Source: Blastocatellia bacterium
GTDB taxonomy: Bacteria; Acidobacteriota; Blastocatellia; UBA7656; JADIYM01
Assembly (NCBI GenBank): GCA_021463145.1
Contig: JAJTWZ010000038.1
Location: 1 to 39,702, forward strand
Direction: 5' to 3'
Length of the DNA stretch: 39,702 nucleotides
Positions 32,212 through 39,702 of this stretch are shown here, piece after piece (position 1 is the stretch's first letter; every line of letters starts with the position of its first letter). A program made the position numbers and the translations under genes. The notes under the pieces were generated by a model, which ran no database searches, had not been told where the DNA came from, and was given only the letters and a program-made list of their open reading frames with translations.

Positions 32212-32899
32212 CGGCAGCCATCGTCGCTGCTCGCGATTGCTCGTTGCGCTTGCCGTCGCGGGCCTTGCGGGGCTCGGCGCCGGCTGCAATCTCGAAATGC
32301 GCGACAACTCGCGCATCAAGCCGTACGAGCATTCGCCGGTATTCGCCGACGGCCGATCTTCGCGGCCGCTCGTGCCCGGCACGGTTCCGCACCGTCCTGA
32401 ATTCGGAGACCCGAACTCGGCATTGCTGACCGGCTTCAATCCCGATGGGCAGCCGACGGCGGAACTTCCTCTTCCCGTGACGGCGGAGTTGCTCGCCGAG
32501 GGCAGGAAGCAGTTCAACATCTATTGTGCGGTGTGCCACGGAACCGACGGCGCCGGAAAGGGTGTGATTGTGCGCCGTGGCTTTCCGCCTCCGCCTTCCT
32601 ACCACATCGAGCGGTTGCGTCGCGCGCCGGTTGGACACATTTATGACGTGATCACGAACGGCTATGGCGTGATGTACAGCTACGCCGATCGCATCCAGAC
32701 TCCGGAGAAGCGCTGGGCTGTTGCCGCCTACATTCGCGCACTCCAGTTCAGCGAGTTCCCGAAGGGGCTCGACGCCGCTGCTCTGCCGGCTGCAGCGCCT
32801 CCCACCCCGGAGAAGCCCGGCGGCGCTGCACCCGCTTCCAGTCCAAATGCTCCGGCGCACGCGCCATCCGAACCTGCGGCCTCTGGAGGCAATCACTGA
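32198..32899 (+). CDS. actE: alternative complex III subunit ActE, monoheme cytochrome c lipoprotein
   Basis: A 233-residue exported monoheme cytochrome c. The signal sequence ends at a likely lipoprotein cysteine (G-L-G-A-G-C30), although the -3 residue is Gly rather than the usual Leu. The heme motif is C110-A-V-C-H114, and M in GYGVMYSYAD is the probable axial ligand. The tail (about 190-233) is rich in Pro and Ala. In the complex ActE passes electrons from ActA to the oxidase or to soluble carriers. It overlaps actD by 14 bases and actF by one (TGATG). Confidence 0.9.
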   Translation: MSNANGSHRRCSRLLVALAVAGLAGLGAGCNLEMRDNSRIKPYEHSPVFADGRSSRPLVPGTVPHRPEFGDPNSALLTGFNPDGQPTAELPLPVTAELLAEGRKQFNIYCAVCHGTDGAGKGVIVRRGFPPPPSYHIERLRRAPVGHIYDVITNGYGVMYSYADRIQTPEKRWAVAAYIRALQFSEFPKGLDAAALPAAAPPTPEKPGGAAPASSPNAPAHAPSEPAASGGNH

Positions 32900-34095
32900 T
32901 GACCAGCGTGACTGACAATTCCCGTCCACTGATCAACAAGATTCAAGGCCTCGCTTCCGTGGTGATGGTTCTTGGCGTACTGGCAATCGGGGCCGGATTT
33001 TCGATGGAGCCCGAGACGATCTACCAGTCCTATCTGATCGGCTGGCTCTTCTGGAACGGCATTGCCGTTGGATTCCTCGGTCTGCTCATGCTTCATCACG
33101 TCGTGGGCGGGGACTGGGGATTCGTCAACCGCCGGTTCCTCGAAGCGGGCGCGATGACCGCGATCGTCACGGGCGTCCTGTGCATTCCGATCCTCCTCGG
33201 ATTGCCTCATCTCTACGAGTGGGCGAACCCGGCGAAGGTCGCGTCGGAGCACGTGCTGCATGAGAAGGCGCCCTACCTGAACACTGGTTTCTTCTATGGC
33301 CGCGTTGCCTTCTATTTCCTTTTCTGGGCCGGTTCCGCGGTTCTTCTCAACGTATGGTCGGCTGACGTCGATAAGACCGGCAGCCATTCCTTCCGCGTGA
33401 AAGCTCGCCTGCTCAGCGCTCCAGGCCTGCTCGTTTACGTCCTGGTGTACACGTTCTACAGCATCGATTTCGCCATGTCGCTCGAGACACACTGGATGTC
33501 GTCGATATTCGCGTTGTTGATGATGGTGGGTGGGGCGTTGTCGACGCTGTCCATCCTCGTGATCCTGATGTGGCGGTTCCAGAGCACCGAACCGTTGTCG
33601 AAGGTCCTCGTTCGGGCCCGGTTCCACGACGTTGGAAACCTGATGCTCGCGTTCACGATGCTGTGGGCTTACATGGCGTTTTCACAGTATCTGATCGGGT
33701 GGGCGGGGAATCTTCCCGAAGAGGCGGGCTTCTACAGCAAGCGTCTCAGCCACGGATTCATGAACGTAGCGGTCGCACTCGTCGTGCTGCACTTCGTTCT
33801 GCCGTTCTTCCTTCTACTTCTGCGGCCGATCAAGAAAGCCCCGGCGATGATCGCCATGGTCGGGATTCTGTTCATCGTCATGCGCCACGTGGACCTGTGG
33901 TGGTTCGTGAAGCCGGCGTTCGACGGCCAGCCCGGTTCGCATTTTGCGTGGACGGACGTTGCCGTTACTGTTGGTATGGGCGGGATCTGGCTCTTCGCGT
34001 TCTGCCTTTTCCTCAAGTCGAAACTCATTCTTCCCGTCTACGAGTCGCATCACGACCGGCCGCCGGTGAAGCACGAGGTGTACCTCCATGGCTGA
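32899..34095 (+). CDS. actF: alternative complex III subunit ActF, NrfD-like membrane protein
   Basis: A 398-residue polytopic membrane protein, the second NrfD-like subunit of alternative complex III, with about ten helices. Typical segments are Y-L-I-G-W-L-F-W-N-G near residue 42, W-M-S-S-I-F-A-L-L-M-M-V-G-G near 198, and M-L-W-A-Y-M-A-F-S-Q-Y-L-I-G-W near 254. No signal peptide. It is translationally coupled to actE (TGATG) and overlaps the next gene by eight bases. ActF pairs with ActC in solved structures. Confidence 0.95.
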   Translation: MTSVTDNSRPLINKIQGLASVVMVLGVLAIGAGFSMEPETIYQSYLIGWLFWNGIAVGFLGLLMLHHVVGGDWGFVNRRFLEAGAMTAIVTGVLCIPILLGLPHLYEWANPAKVASEHVLHEKAPYLNTGFFYGRVAFYFLFWAGSAVLLNVWSADVDKTGSHSFRVKARLLSAPGLLVYVLVYTFYSIDFAMSLETHWMSSIFALLMMVGGALSTLSILVILMWRFQSTEPLSKVLVRARFHDVGNLMLAFTMLWAYMAFSQYLIGWAGNLPEEAGFYSKRLSHGFMNVAVALVVLHFVLPFFLLLLRPIKKAPAMIAMVGILFIVMRHVDLWWFVKPAFDGQPGSHFAWTDVAVTVGMGGIWLFAFCLFLKSKLILPVYESHHDRPPVKHEVYLHG

Positions 34096-34729
34096 CCACG
34101 AACTCGAAAAAGCCGGTTCCGGCGATGTCATTGGCGCCGGTCACCACGCGCACGGCGAATCGCCTCTGCACGAGGCATCGGAGATTCCGCTTTCACCGGT
34201 CGTCAAGTTCACGTTCGTGCTGGGTGTCACGATGTTCGGCTCCATGGCCGTGATCCTGGCGCTTTACAACTTCTGGTACACGAATTTCGCGACGCGAAAC
34301 ACGGGATCCTCTCCGCTCGTGAACATCGAGACGCCTATCACGGATCCGAAAGTACAGATCGACGAGCCCTCGGTCTTGAAGTCGATAAACGCGGAGAACG
34401 ACTCCGGGCTGGCCGCGCGCGGCGGCGACAAACTGTCGATCGACGATGCCATGTCGAAGATAGCCGAGGCGGGCCGATTGCCGGCTGGCCCGGACTGGAC
34501 GCTTCGTCCCGGCGAGCAGATGGTGGGTGGCGTCATCCTGAACGCGGAGCAGGTGAAGTACGCCAGCACGCCACCGTCACAGGCGCCTGCCGGAAGCGCT
34601 CCACCGGCCGCGGGAGAAGTCCCACCGGCGACTCCGGTCTCGACGACGACGCCTTCGGTTGCGCCTGCCCCGGTATCGGCGCCTGCTGCCGCCAAGGCGC
34701 CGGCAGATGGAAAACCCGGCGGACATTAG
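34088..34729 (+). CDS. one-helix protein, possible accessory subunit of alternative complex III
   Basis: A 213-residue protein with a His-rich cytoplasmic N-terminus (HHAHGESPLHE), one membrane helix (about 38-62), a periplasmic segment and a Pro/Ala-rich tail (about 160-213). Residues LSIDDAMSKIAEAGRLP near 117 resemble the I-P-I-x-x-A-M element that I recall in small proteins placed between actF and sco in related operons. No enzymatic motif. It overlaps actF by eight bases and ends nine bases before the SCO gene. A role as an extra complex III subunit (some complexes have a one-helix ActG) or as an assembly factor is inference from position. Confidence 0.7.
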   Translation: MADHELEKAGSGDVIGAGHHAHGESPLHEASEIPLSPVVKFTFVLGVTMFGSMAVILALYNFWYTNFATRNTGSSPLVNIETPITDPKVQIDEPSVLKSINAENDSGLAARGGDKLSIDDAMSKIAEAGRLPAGPDWTLRPGEQMVGGVILNAEQVKYASTPPSQAPAGSAPPAAGEVPPATPVSTTTPSVAPAPVSAPAAAKAPADGKPGGH

Positions 34730-34738
34730 AGGTTGGTT

Positions 34739-35635
34739 ATGAAGCCTTCGAGCCCGATGCGACGACGATTCACAAGAGAGACGGTCACGGCGTTCGTACT
34801 GTCCGTGTCGTCACTTTTGTGCTCGATGCCTTTCGCAGTTACCGTTGCGGCGCAGGAGCGTCCGACCGAGCGGGAAGCGCAGGCCGTGCTCGAGAAGGTC
34901 GACTACGCCCAGCTTCTGAACGAGCAGGTTCCCCTTGACTCGGTCTTCACCGACGAGTCGGGAAAACAGGTCCAACTCGCTCAGTACTTCGGAAAGCGGC
35001 CCGTCATACTCGTGATGGTCTTCTACGAATGCCCGATGCTCTGCACCGAGATTCTCAACGGCACGTTGAGAATGATGCAGGAGCTCGAGTTCACGGCGGG
35101 CAAGGAATACGAAGTCGTCACAATCAGCATCGACCCGCGCGAGGGGCCCGTAAACGCCATGGCGAAGAAGAATCAGTACCTTCGCCGTTACGACCGCGAG
35201 GGCACGTTCGATTCATGGCATTTCCTGACGGGGCAGGAGCCCGAGATTCGTCGCGTTGCGGACTCGATAGGATTCAAGTATTTCTGGGACGAGCAGACGG
35301 CCCAGTACGTACACGCGAGCGGCATTACCGTGCTCACGCCTACTGGCCGCATTTCGCACTACTTTTATGGCGTGCAGTACGACTCGGGCGACGTCCGCCT
35401 TGGCCTGGTCGAAGCATCGGCAAACAAGATCGGTTCTCCGGTCGATAAGCTGCTGCTCTTCTGCTACCACTACGACCCGTCGAGTGGGAAGTACAACGTC
35501 GCGGTGATGACGTTCGTCCGCGTGTTTGGTGTCTTCACGGTGCTCGCCATGATCGGCGGGTTCTTCTTGTTGATGCGGCGGGAAAAGCACGGTCAGGCTC
35601 TGCCTTCCCAGCCCAGTGCAGGTGCCGAAGGATAG
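34739..35635 (+). CDS. SCO1/SenC-type copper chaperone, membrane-anchored
   Basis: A 298-residue SCO-family protein that delivers copper to the CuA centre of subunit II. A signal segment covers about 15-38 (VTVAAQ). The copper site is C98-P-M-L-C102 with the later His in Q-Y-V-H-A-S-G. A C-terminal helix (about 262-283) anchors it, a layout common for SCO proteins next to alternative complex III genes. It differs from the CusF-SCO lipoprotein at 21897-22784 in domain make-up and cysteine spacing. The start at 34739 is preferred over a TTG two codons upstream. It lies 11 bases before coxB. Confidence 0.9.
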   Translation: MKPSSPMRRRFTRETVTAFVLSVSSLLCSMPFAVTVAAQERPTEREAQAVLEKVDYAQLLNEQVPLDSVFTDESGKQVQLAQYFGKRPVILVMVFYECPMLCTEILNGTLRMMQELEFTAGKEYEVVTISIDPREGPVNAMAKKNQYLRRYDREGTFDSWHFLTGQEPEIRRVADSIGFKYFWDEQTAQYVHASGITVLTPTGRISHYFYGVQYDSGDVRLGLVEASANKIGSPVDKLLLFCYHYDPSSGKYNVAVMTFVRVFGVFTVLAMIGGFFLLMRREKHGQALPSQPSAGAEG

Positions 35636-35646
35636 GGAACTCCAGC

Positions 35647-36582
35647 GTGTATTCAATGTTGCTGTCTTTATTGCCAATCCCCGAACAGGCGTCGACGCAG
35701 TCGGTCGCGATCGATACGCTCTTTCTCGTATTTACGGCGCTCGTGGTGTTCTTCACGGTGCTGGTTAGCGTCGTGCTCACGATCTTCGCAATCAAATACA
35801 CGCGGGGATCCAAGGCTGACCGGTCGAATCCTCTCGACGGAAGTCTCAAGCTCGAGATTACCTGGTCGGTGATACCCCTCGTCCTTGCGATCGGAGCCTT
35901 CTCCTGGGCTTCGTACGTCTACTTCGACCTGGTCCATCCGCCGGCGGATTCCATGGAAGTGACCGTGGTCGGTCGGCAATGGATGTGGAAGATCCAGCAC
36001 CCGACGGGTCAACGCGAGATCAACGAGCTGCACGTTCCTGTCGGGCGTCCCGTGAAGCTGACGATGACATCGCAGGACGTCATCCACTCGTTCTTCATCC
36101 CCGCGTTCCGCGTGAAGCAGGATGTCGTCCCCGGAACTTATTCCCAGCTCTGGTTCGAGGCGACCAAGCCCGGCACCTATCACCTTTTCTGCGCCGAGTA
36201 TTGCGGCACCGAGCACTCGCGCATGATCGGTTCGGTCGTTGCGATGGAACCGCAGGATTACGAGAAATGGCTGCAGGCGGGATCGACGAACGAATCGATG
36301 GTGCAGGCGGGCGAGCGGCTGTTCCGCGACAAGGGCTGCAGCGGATGCCACGCCGGTAACTCCAGCGTCCGGGCGCCGCTTCTGAATGGAATCTCGGGTG
36401 GCCCCGTGCCGCTCGACGACGGCACTGTAGTTCCCGCCGACGATCTTTACCTGCGTGATTCGATTCTGCTTCCGAAAAAGCAGGTCGCGGCCGGCTTCAA
36501 GCCAATCATGCCGACCTTCCAGGGTCAGCTGAGCGAAGAGGAATTGTTCCAGCTCATCGCGTACATCAAGACGCTCGAGTAG
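35647..36582 (+). CDS. coxB: cytochrome c oxidase subunit II with fused cytochrome c (caa3 type)
   Basis: A 311-residue subunit II. Two membrane helices (about 20-50 and 72-95) are followed by the CuA domain with R110-Q-W-M-W and ligands H147, C182, E184, C186, H190 and M193. A cytochrome c domain follows, with C231-S-G-C-H235 and a likely axial Met in P-I-M-P-T-F, which defines a caa3-type enzyme. Electrons from complex III enter through this heme. I kept the GTG at 35647; an ATG at 35656 would drop three residues. It lies 12 bases before coxA. Confidence 0.95.
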   Translation: MYSMLLSLLPIPEQASTQSVAIDTLFLVFTALVVFFTVLVSVVLTIFAIKYTRGSKADRSNPLDGSLKLEITWSVIPLVLAIGAFSWASYVYFDLVHPPADSMEVTVVGRQWMWKIQHPTGQREINELHVPVGRPVKLTMTSQDVIHSFFIPAFRVKQDVVPGTYSQLWFEATKPGTYHLFCAEYCGTEHSRMIGSVVAMEPQDYEKWLQAGSTNESMVQAGERLFRDKGCSGCHAGNSSVRAPLLNGISGGPVPLDDGTVVPADDLYLRDSILLPKKQVAAGFKPIMPTFQGQLSEEELFQLIAYIKTLE

Positions 36583-36594
36583 CAGGGTGCATTT

Positions 36595-38241
36595 ATGAGT
36601 TCAGAAGCTCTCACATATCCGATCGAACCGGCTAAGGCCGCTTCACCCGGCGACAACTACCTCACGAACGGCTTCAGCTTGAAGTCGTGGCTGTTGACGC
36701 ACGATCACAAGCGGATTGCCATTCTCTACCTCATCTCGATATCCGTCTTTTTCGTGATAGGCGGGCTGGCGGCATCGCTCGTGCGGCTCGAGCTCATCAC
36801 TCCGGAAGGCGATCTGCTGGCGCACGAGACCTACAACAAGATGTTCACGGTCCACGGGGTCGTGATGGTCTTCTTCTTTCTGGTGCCGTCGATCCCGGCT
36901 GTCCTGGGTAACTTCCTCGTTCCGCTGATGATAGGAGCGCGCGACCTCGCGTTTCCGCGGATCAATCTTCTCAGCTGGTATGTGTTCATCGTCGGTGGGC
37001 TCTTCACCCTCGTCGTCGCGTTGACCGGCGGCATCGATACTGGATGGACGTTCTATACGCCTTACAGCTCGATGTTCTCGAACACCTACGTCGCGATGGC
37101 GGCGGTAGGTGTCTTCATCACAGGCTTCTCGTCAATCCTGACCGGTCTGAATTTCATCGTGACGATTCACAAGATGCGCGCGCCCGGCCTTACCTGGTTC
37201 CGGCTGCCGCTCTTCGTGTGGGGACAGTACGCGACGAGTCTGATCATGATCCTGGGAACGCCGGTGCTTGCGAGCACGGTGGCGCTGGTGGCCGTTGAGC
37301 GGGTGTTTCGTATCGGTGTATTCGATCCGGCGCTTGGAGGCGACCCGATCCTCTTCCAGCACCTCTTCTGGTTCTATTCACATCCGGCGGTCTACATCAT
37401 GATCCTGCCGGCAATGGGAGTGATCTCTGAGCTGATCTCGGCGTTCTCGCGCCGTCCTGTTTTCGGCTACCACTTCATTGCGCTCTCGTCGATCGCCATC
37501 GCTGCGCTCAGCTTCCTCGTCTGGGGGCACCACCTGTTCGTCAGTGGACAGTCGCCTTACGCTGGCCTGGTCTTCTCGGTGCTCTCGTTTCTAGTGGCGG
37601 TGCCGTCGGCAATCAAGACTTTCAACTGGACGGCGACCCTCTACAAGTCTTCGATCTCCTGGGACACGCCGATGATCTACGCGATGGGCTTCATGGGCCT
37701 GTTCCTCATCGGAGGGCTGACCGGACTTTACCTTGCCGCAATCGCCATCGACATCCACGTGACGGACACGTACTTCGTCGTAGCCCACTTCCACTACATC
37801 ATGGTCGGCGGCGCGGTGATGGGGTACCTCGGCGGGATGCACTACTGGTGGCCGAAAATCAGCGGCCGCATGTACCCGGAGGGATGGGCCAAGATATCGG
37901 CCGTACTCATCTTCGCCGGGTTCAACCTCACCTTTTTCCCGCAGTTCATCGTCGGTTACTGGGGAATGCCTCGCCGATATCACACGTACGCGCCGGAATT
38001 TCAGGTACTCAACGTGATGTCGACGGCTGGCGCTTCTATTCTCGGAGTCGCTTATGCGTTCCCGGTGTTCTACTTCCTCTGGTCGCTCAAGTACGGGGAA
38101 AAGGCGCCCGCGAATCCCTGGGGCGCTACCGGACTGGAGTGGCAGGTGCCGTCGCCTCCACCGACCGTGAACTTCGAGGAAGTGCCGGTCGTGACCGAAG
38201 AGCCTTACCAATACCCGCTGTTGGAGCCAGAACGTGTCTAG
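36595..38241 (+). CDS. coxA: cytochrome c oxidase subunit I, A2-like
   Basis: A 548-residue heme-copper oxidase core with 12 helices. Heme a ligands are H87 (F-T-V-H-G) and H400 (A-H-F-H); the heme a3 ligand is H398. CuB ligands are H263 in [10 protein letters not shown]312 and H313. The tyrosine of HPAVY can form the His-Tyr crosslink. The usual Glu of the D-channel (HPEVY) is Ala here, with Tyr-Ser just before the His, which marks A2-type oxidases. A K-channel lysine is present in Y-K-S-S-I-S-W. Inner membrane; reduces O2 and pumps protons. It overlaps coxC by eight bases. Confidence 0.97.
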   Translation: MSSEALTYPIEPAKAASPGDNYLTNGFSLKSWLLTHDHKRIAILYLISISVFFVIGGLAASLVRLELITPEGDLLAHETYNKMFTVHGVVMVFFFLVPSIPAVLGNFLVPLMIGARDLAFPRINLLSWYVFIVGGLFTLVVALTGGIDTGWTFYTPYSSMFSNTYVAMAAVGVFITGFSSILTGLNFIVTIHKMRAPGLTWFRLPLFVWGQYATSLIMILGTPVLASTVALVAVERVFRIGVFDPALGGDPILFQHLFWFYSHPAVYIMILPAMGVISELISAFSRRPVFGYHFIALSSIAIAALSFLVWGHHLFVSGQSPYAGLVFSVLSFLVAVPSAIKTFNWTATLYKSSISWDTPMIYAMGFMGLFLIGGLTGLYLAAIAIDIHVTDTYFVVAHFHYIMVGGAVMGYLGGMHYWWPKISGRMYPEGWAKISAVLIFAGFNLTFFPQFIVGYWGMPRRYHTYAPEFQVLNVMSTAGASILGVAYAFPVFYFLWSLKYGEKAPANPWGATGLEWQVPSPPPTVNFEEVPVVTEEPYQYPLLEPERV

Positions 38242-39103
38242 TCAAGCACTCGATCTTCACGACGCTCACGGTCACGATGGACACTCGTCCCACGCGCACC
38301 AGTTCGACGATCCCGTCCAGCAGCGTGATTCCGCAACGCTCGGGATGTGGGCATTCCTGGCGACGGAAGTACTCTTCTTTGGCGCCCTCTTCGTGATGTA
38401 TTCCGTGTTCCGTTACCGCTATCCGGTGATGTGGGACATGGGCAGTCACATGCTCGACTGGAAGCTGGGGTGCCTGAATACCTTCATTCTTCTTTTCAGT
38501 TCGCTGACGATGGCCCTTGCCGTCCAGTCGGCGCAACTGGGGAAGACGAAGCGGTTGAACGTGTGCCTGATTCTGACGATTGTCCTGGCGTTCGGTTTCC
38601 TCGTGGTGAAGACGTTCGAGTACCACCACAAATACGAGGAGAGCGTGATTCCTGGCCGCTACTTCCAGATCCCGCCGCACGAGATCGAGATTTACGAGAA
38701 GAAGTACGGCGAGGTCTTCCATCCGCCGTCGAAGATGGAAGCGTCCGCCGGGTCCGAGACTGTCTATGACCCGATGGGTCCATATGGCCCCGGGCCCGTT
38801 ATGCACGACGGACACCCGGAGATGACGACGGCGAAGGCGCCGCTCGAGCCGGTCTTTACCGACGATTACCGCAAGCTGCAGCTGTTCTTCGCGCTCTATT
38901 TCGCGATGACCGGCCTGCACGGCATCCACGTGATCATTGGCATCTTTATGATCGGAACGCTGGTGTATCTGAACCAGAAGGGCTGGTTCACGAAGGAATA
39001 CAACACGCCTGTCGAGATGACGGGTCTGTACTGGCACTTCGTCGACATAGTGTGGGTGTTCCTCTACCCGCTTCTCTATCTGATGGACAGGGCACACTCA
39101 TGA
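38234..39103 (+). CDS. coxC: cytochrome c oxidase subunit III with expanded loop
   Basis: A 289-residue subunit III starting at GTG 38234 (GGAG seven bases upstream, inside coxA). A His/Asp-rich N-terminus is followed by [14 protein letters not shown] near residue 36, then helices near 80-100 and 110-128, and a C-terminal pair with [11 protein letters not shown] near 226 and [12 protein letters not shown] near 265. Residues about 135-212 form a hydrophilic insertion rich in Pro, Gly and His, longer than in standard subunit III. It overlaps coxD by four bases. Confidence 0.95.
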   Translation: MSSQALDLHDAHGHDGHSSHAHQFDDPVQQRDSATLGMWAFLATEVLFFGALFVMYSVFRYRYPVMWDMGSHMLDWKLGCLNTFILLFSSLTMALAVQSAQLGKTKRLNVCLILTIVLAFGFLVVKTFEYHHKYEESVIPGRYFQIPPHEIEIYEKKYGEVFHPPSKMEASAGSETVYDPMGPYGPGPVMHDGHPEMTTAKAPLEPVFTDDYRKLQLFFALYFAMTGLHGIHVIIGIFMIGTLVYLNQKGWFTKEYNTPVEMTGLYWHFVDIVWVFLYPLLYLMDRAHS

Positions 39104-39399
39104 GCACAGGACACGTCGTACCTACCCGCGTTTACCTGACGGTATTTGCAGCGTTGATGCTGCTGCTGATCGTTACGGTCGCCGTGGCATTCGTGCCTCT
39201 CGGTTCGCTCAACCTGCCGATTGCGATGCTGATCGCCGTCGTGAAGGCCACCATCATCGTGATGTACTTCATGGAAGTGAAGTACGGAAGCAGACTGCTG
39301 TGGGTATTCGTGTCGTCGTCGTTTCTGTTCCTCGTCATTTTCCTGGTGCTTACGCTCAACGACTATATGACTCGCGGGTGGATGACTCTGCCGCAATGA
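39100..39399 (+). CDS. coxD: cytochrome c oxidase subunit IV
   Basis: A 99-residue protein with three helices, matching prokaryotic cytochrome c oxidase subunit IV (CoxD/CtaF-type). V-K-A-T-I-I-V-M-Y-F-M-E-V-K near residue 50 is the family signature. The ATG at 39100 overlaps the coxC stop (ATGA). It is the last gene of the operon and is followed 32 bases later by a strong hairpin. It stabilises the core enzyme and has no cofactor. Confidence 0.92.
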   Translation: MSTGHVVPTRVYLTVFAALMLLLIVTVAVAFVPLGSLNLPIAMLIAVVKATIIVMYFMEVKYGSRLLWVFVSSSFLFLVIFLVLTLNDYMTRGWMTLPQ

Positions 39400-39431
39400 G
39401 GCTTTCCGATCCGCGCCTGTAGACCACGTGC

Positions 39432-39478
39432 GACCGCCGGTGACTCGGCTTGCGAGCCGATTGTGCCGGCGGTCTTGT
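39432..39478 (+). terminator. nested hairpin terminator of the respiratory operon
   Basis: GACCGCCGG (39432-39440) pairs perfectly with CCGGCGGTC (39466-39474). Inside, TCGGCT (39445-39450) pairs with AGCCGA (39455-39460) over a TGCG loop. A short T-rich stretch (TTGTGTT) follows. It stands 32 bases after the coxD stop. Confidence 0.75.
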
Positions 39479-39503
39479 GTTCCGGCCGGAAAGCGATGAC
39501 GGT

Positions 39504-39608
39504 ATGACGGCGCCGCTGCGATGCCCGGTTCGCAACTGTGGACAGCGCCTCCTGCGCGAAGTCGCGCGGGTGGTATGTCTGAGTGGACACTCCTTCGACA
39601 TTGCGTGA
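39504..39608 (+). pseudogene. truncated remnant of an RlmA-type rRNA methyltransferase N-terminus
   Basis: A 34-codon frame whose product reads M-T-A-P-L-R-C-P-V-R-N-C..., then C-L-S-G-H-S-F-D-I-A and a stop. Cysteines at 7, 12 and 25 and His at 29 fit the N-terminal zinc site of RlmA/RrmA-family guanine-N1 methyltransferases, which begin L-x-C-x-V...C...GHSFDIA and then continue G-Y-V-N-L-L. Here the frame ends right after FDIA and the continuation is not found in any frame, so the rest of the gene appears lost. A functional mini zinc protein is possible but less likely. Recognition is by eye. Confidence 0.55.
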
Positions 39609-39690
39609 CCTGACGGCAAGAGTGCGGGAAGGGTGGGGCGGTTAGCGCGTAGGCTGAGGGCGATGGATTCATCCACGCCTGGAGGTCGCA
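39609..39690. other. intergenic region before the edge gene
   Basis: 82 bases between the remnant and the next start. I see no clear promoter; GGAGG at 39681-39685 belongs to the next gene. Confidence 0.3.
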
Positions 39691-39702
39691 ATGCGCACGA
39701 AA
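39691..39702 (+). CDS. start of a further gene, cut by the window edge
   Basis: ATG at 39691 has GGAGG (39681-39685) five bases upstream. Only four codons (M-R-T-K) are inside the window, so the product cannot be named. Confidence 0.5.

Noticed and set aside
1-39702. CRISPR arrays, insertion sequences, tRNA or rRNA genes
   Set aside because: No regularly spaced repeats, transposase-like proteins, terminal inverted repeats or RNA gene signatures were seen.

Overview
The window looks like a chromosomal segment of a GC-rich, aerobic, Gram-negative soil-type bacterium, most probably an Acidobacteriota (Vicinamibacterales-like). This is inferred from gene content: tandem exported carboxypeptidase-regulatory-like proteins, a soluble Ser/Thr kinase with a TolB-like region and TPRs, exported amidohydrolases in tandem, an M19 dipeptidase, and an alternative complex III plus caa3 oxidase operon. 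I see no rRNA, tRNA, insertion sequence, prophage or CRISPR array.

Left part (1-13.4 kb). A small exported protein (297-1046) faces a SnoaL-like exported membrane protein (1285-1911, minus). The latter is divergent from two translationally coupled surface or periplasmic proteins (2019-3677 and 3674-5458). The promoters of that divergent pair seem to share one TATA box beside an 8-bp inverted repeat. On the minus strand follow ybaK, yjbQ and an aconitase-superfamily hydratase whose swivel domain comes first. A nucleoside deaminase, a small membrane protein, an NCS2-like permease (minus) and an old-yellow-enzyme oxidoreductase complete this part.

Middle part (13.4-23.8 kb). An exported M19 dipeptidase is divergent from three coupled amidohydrolase genes. 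Only the middle one keeps the metal-binding residues; the outer two look like pseudoenzymes, and the first also has a shortened signal sequence. Then come a Ser/Thr kinase, a lipoprotein joining a CusF-like copper domain to a SCO domain (minus), and an iron/2-oxoglutarate oxygenase.

Right part (24.1-39.4 kb). A 704-bp intergenic region holds a near-consensus promoter (TTGAAC-17-TATAAC) flanked by direct repeats, then a palindrome-rich leader. It precedes a 13-gene, almost gapless respiratory operon: a ctaA-ctaB fusion (heme A synthesis), actABCDEF (alternative complex III, quinol to cytochrome c), a one-helix protein that may be an accessory subunit, a SCO copper chaperone, and coxB-coxA-coxC-coxD (caa3-type, A2-like oxidase). 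Together these encode heme and copper supply plus a quinol-to-oxygen chain that could form one supercomplex. The operon ends at a strong nested hairpin. Just beyond it lies a 34-codon remnant that resembles the zinc-binding N-terminus of an RlmA-type rRNA methyltransferase, and the start of a further gene at the window edge.

All calls come from reading the sequence by eye; no database search was run.
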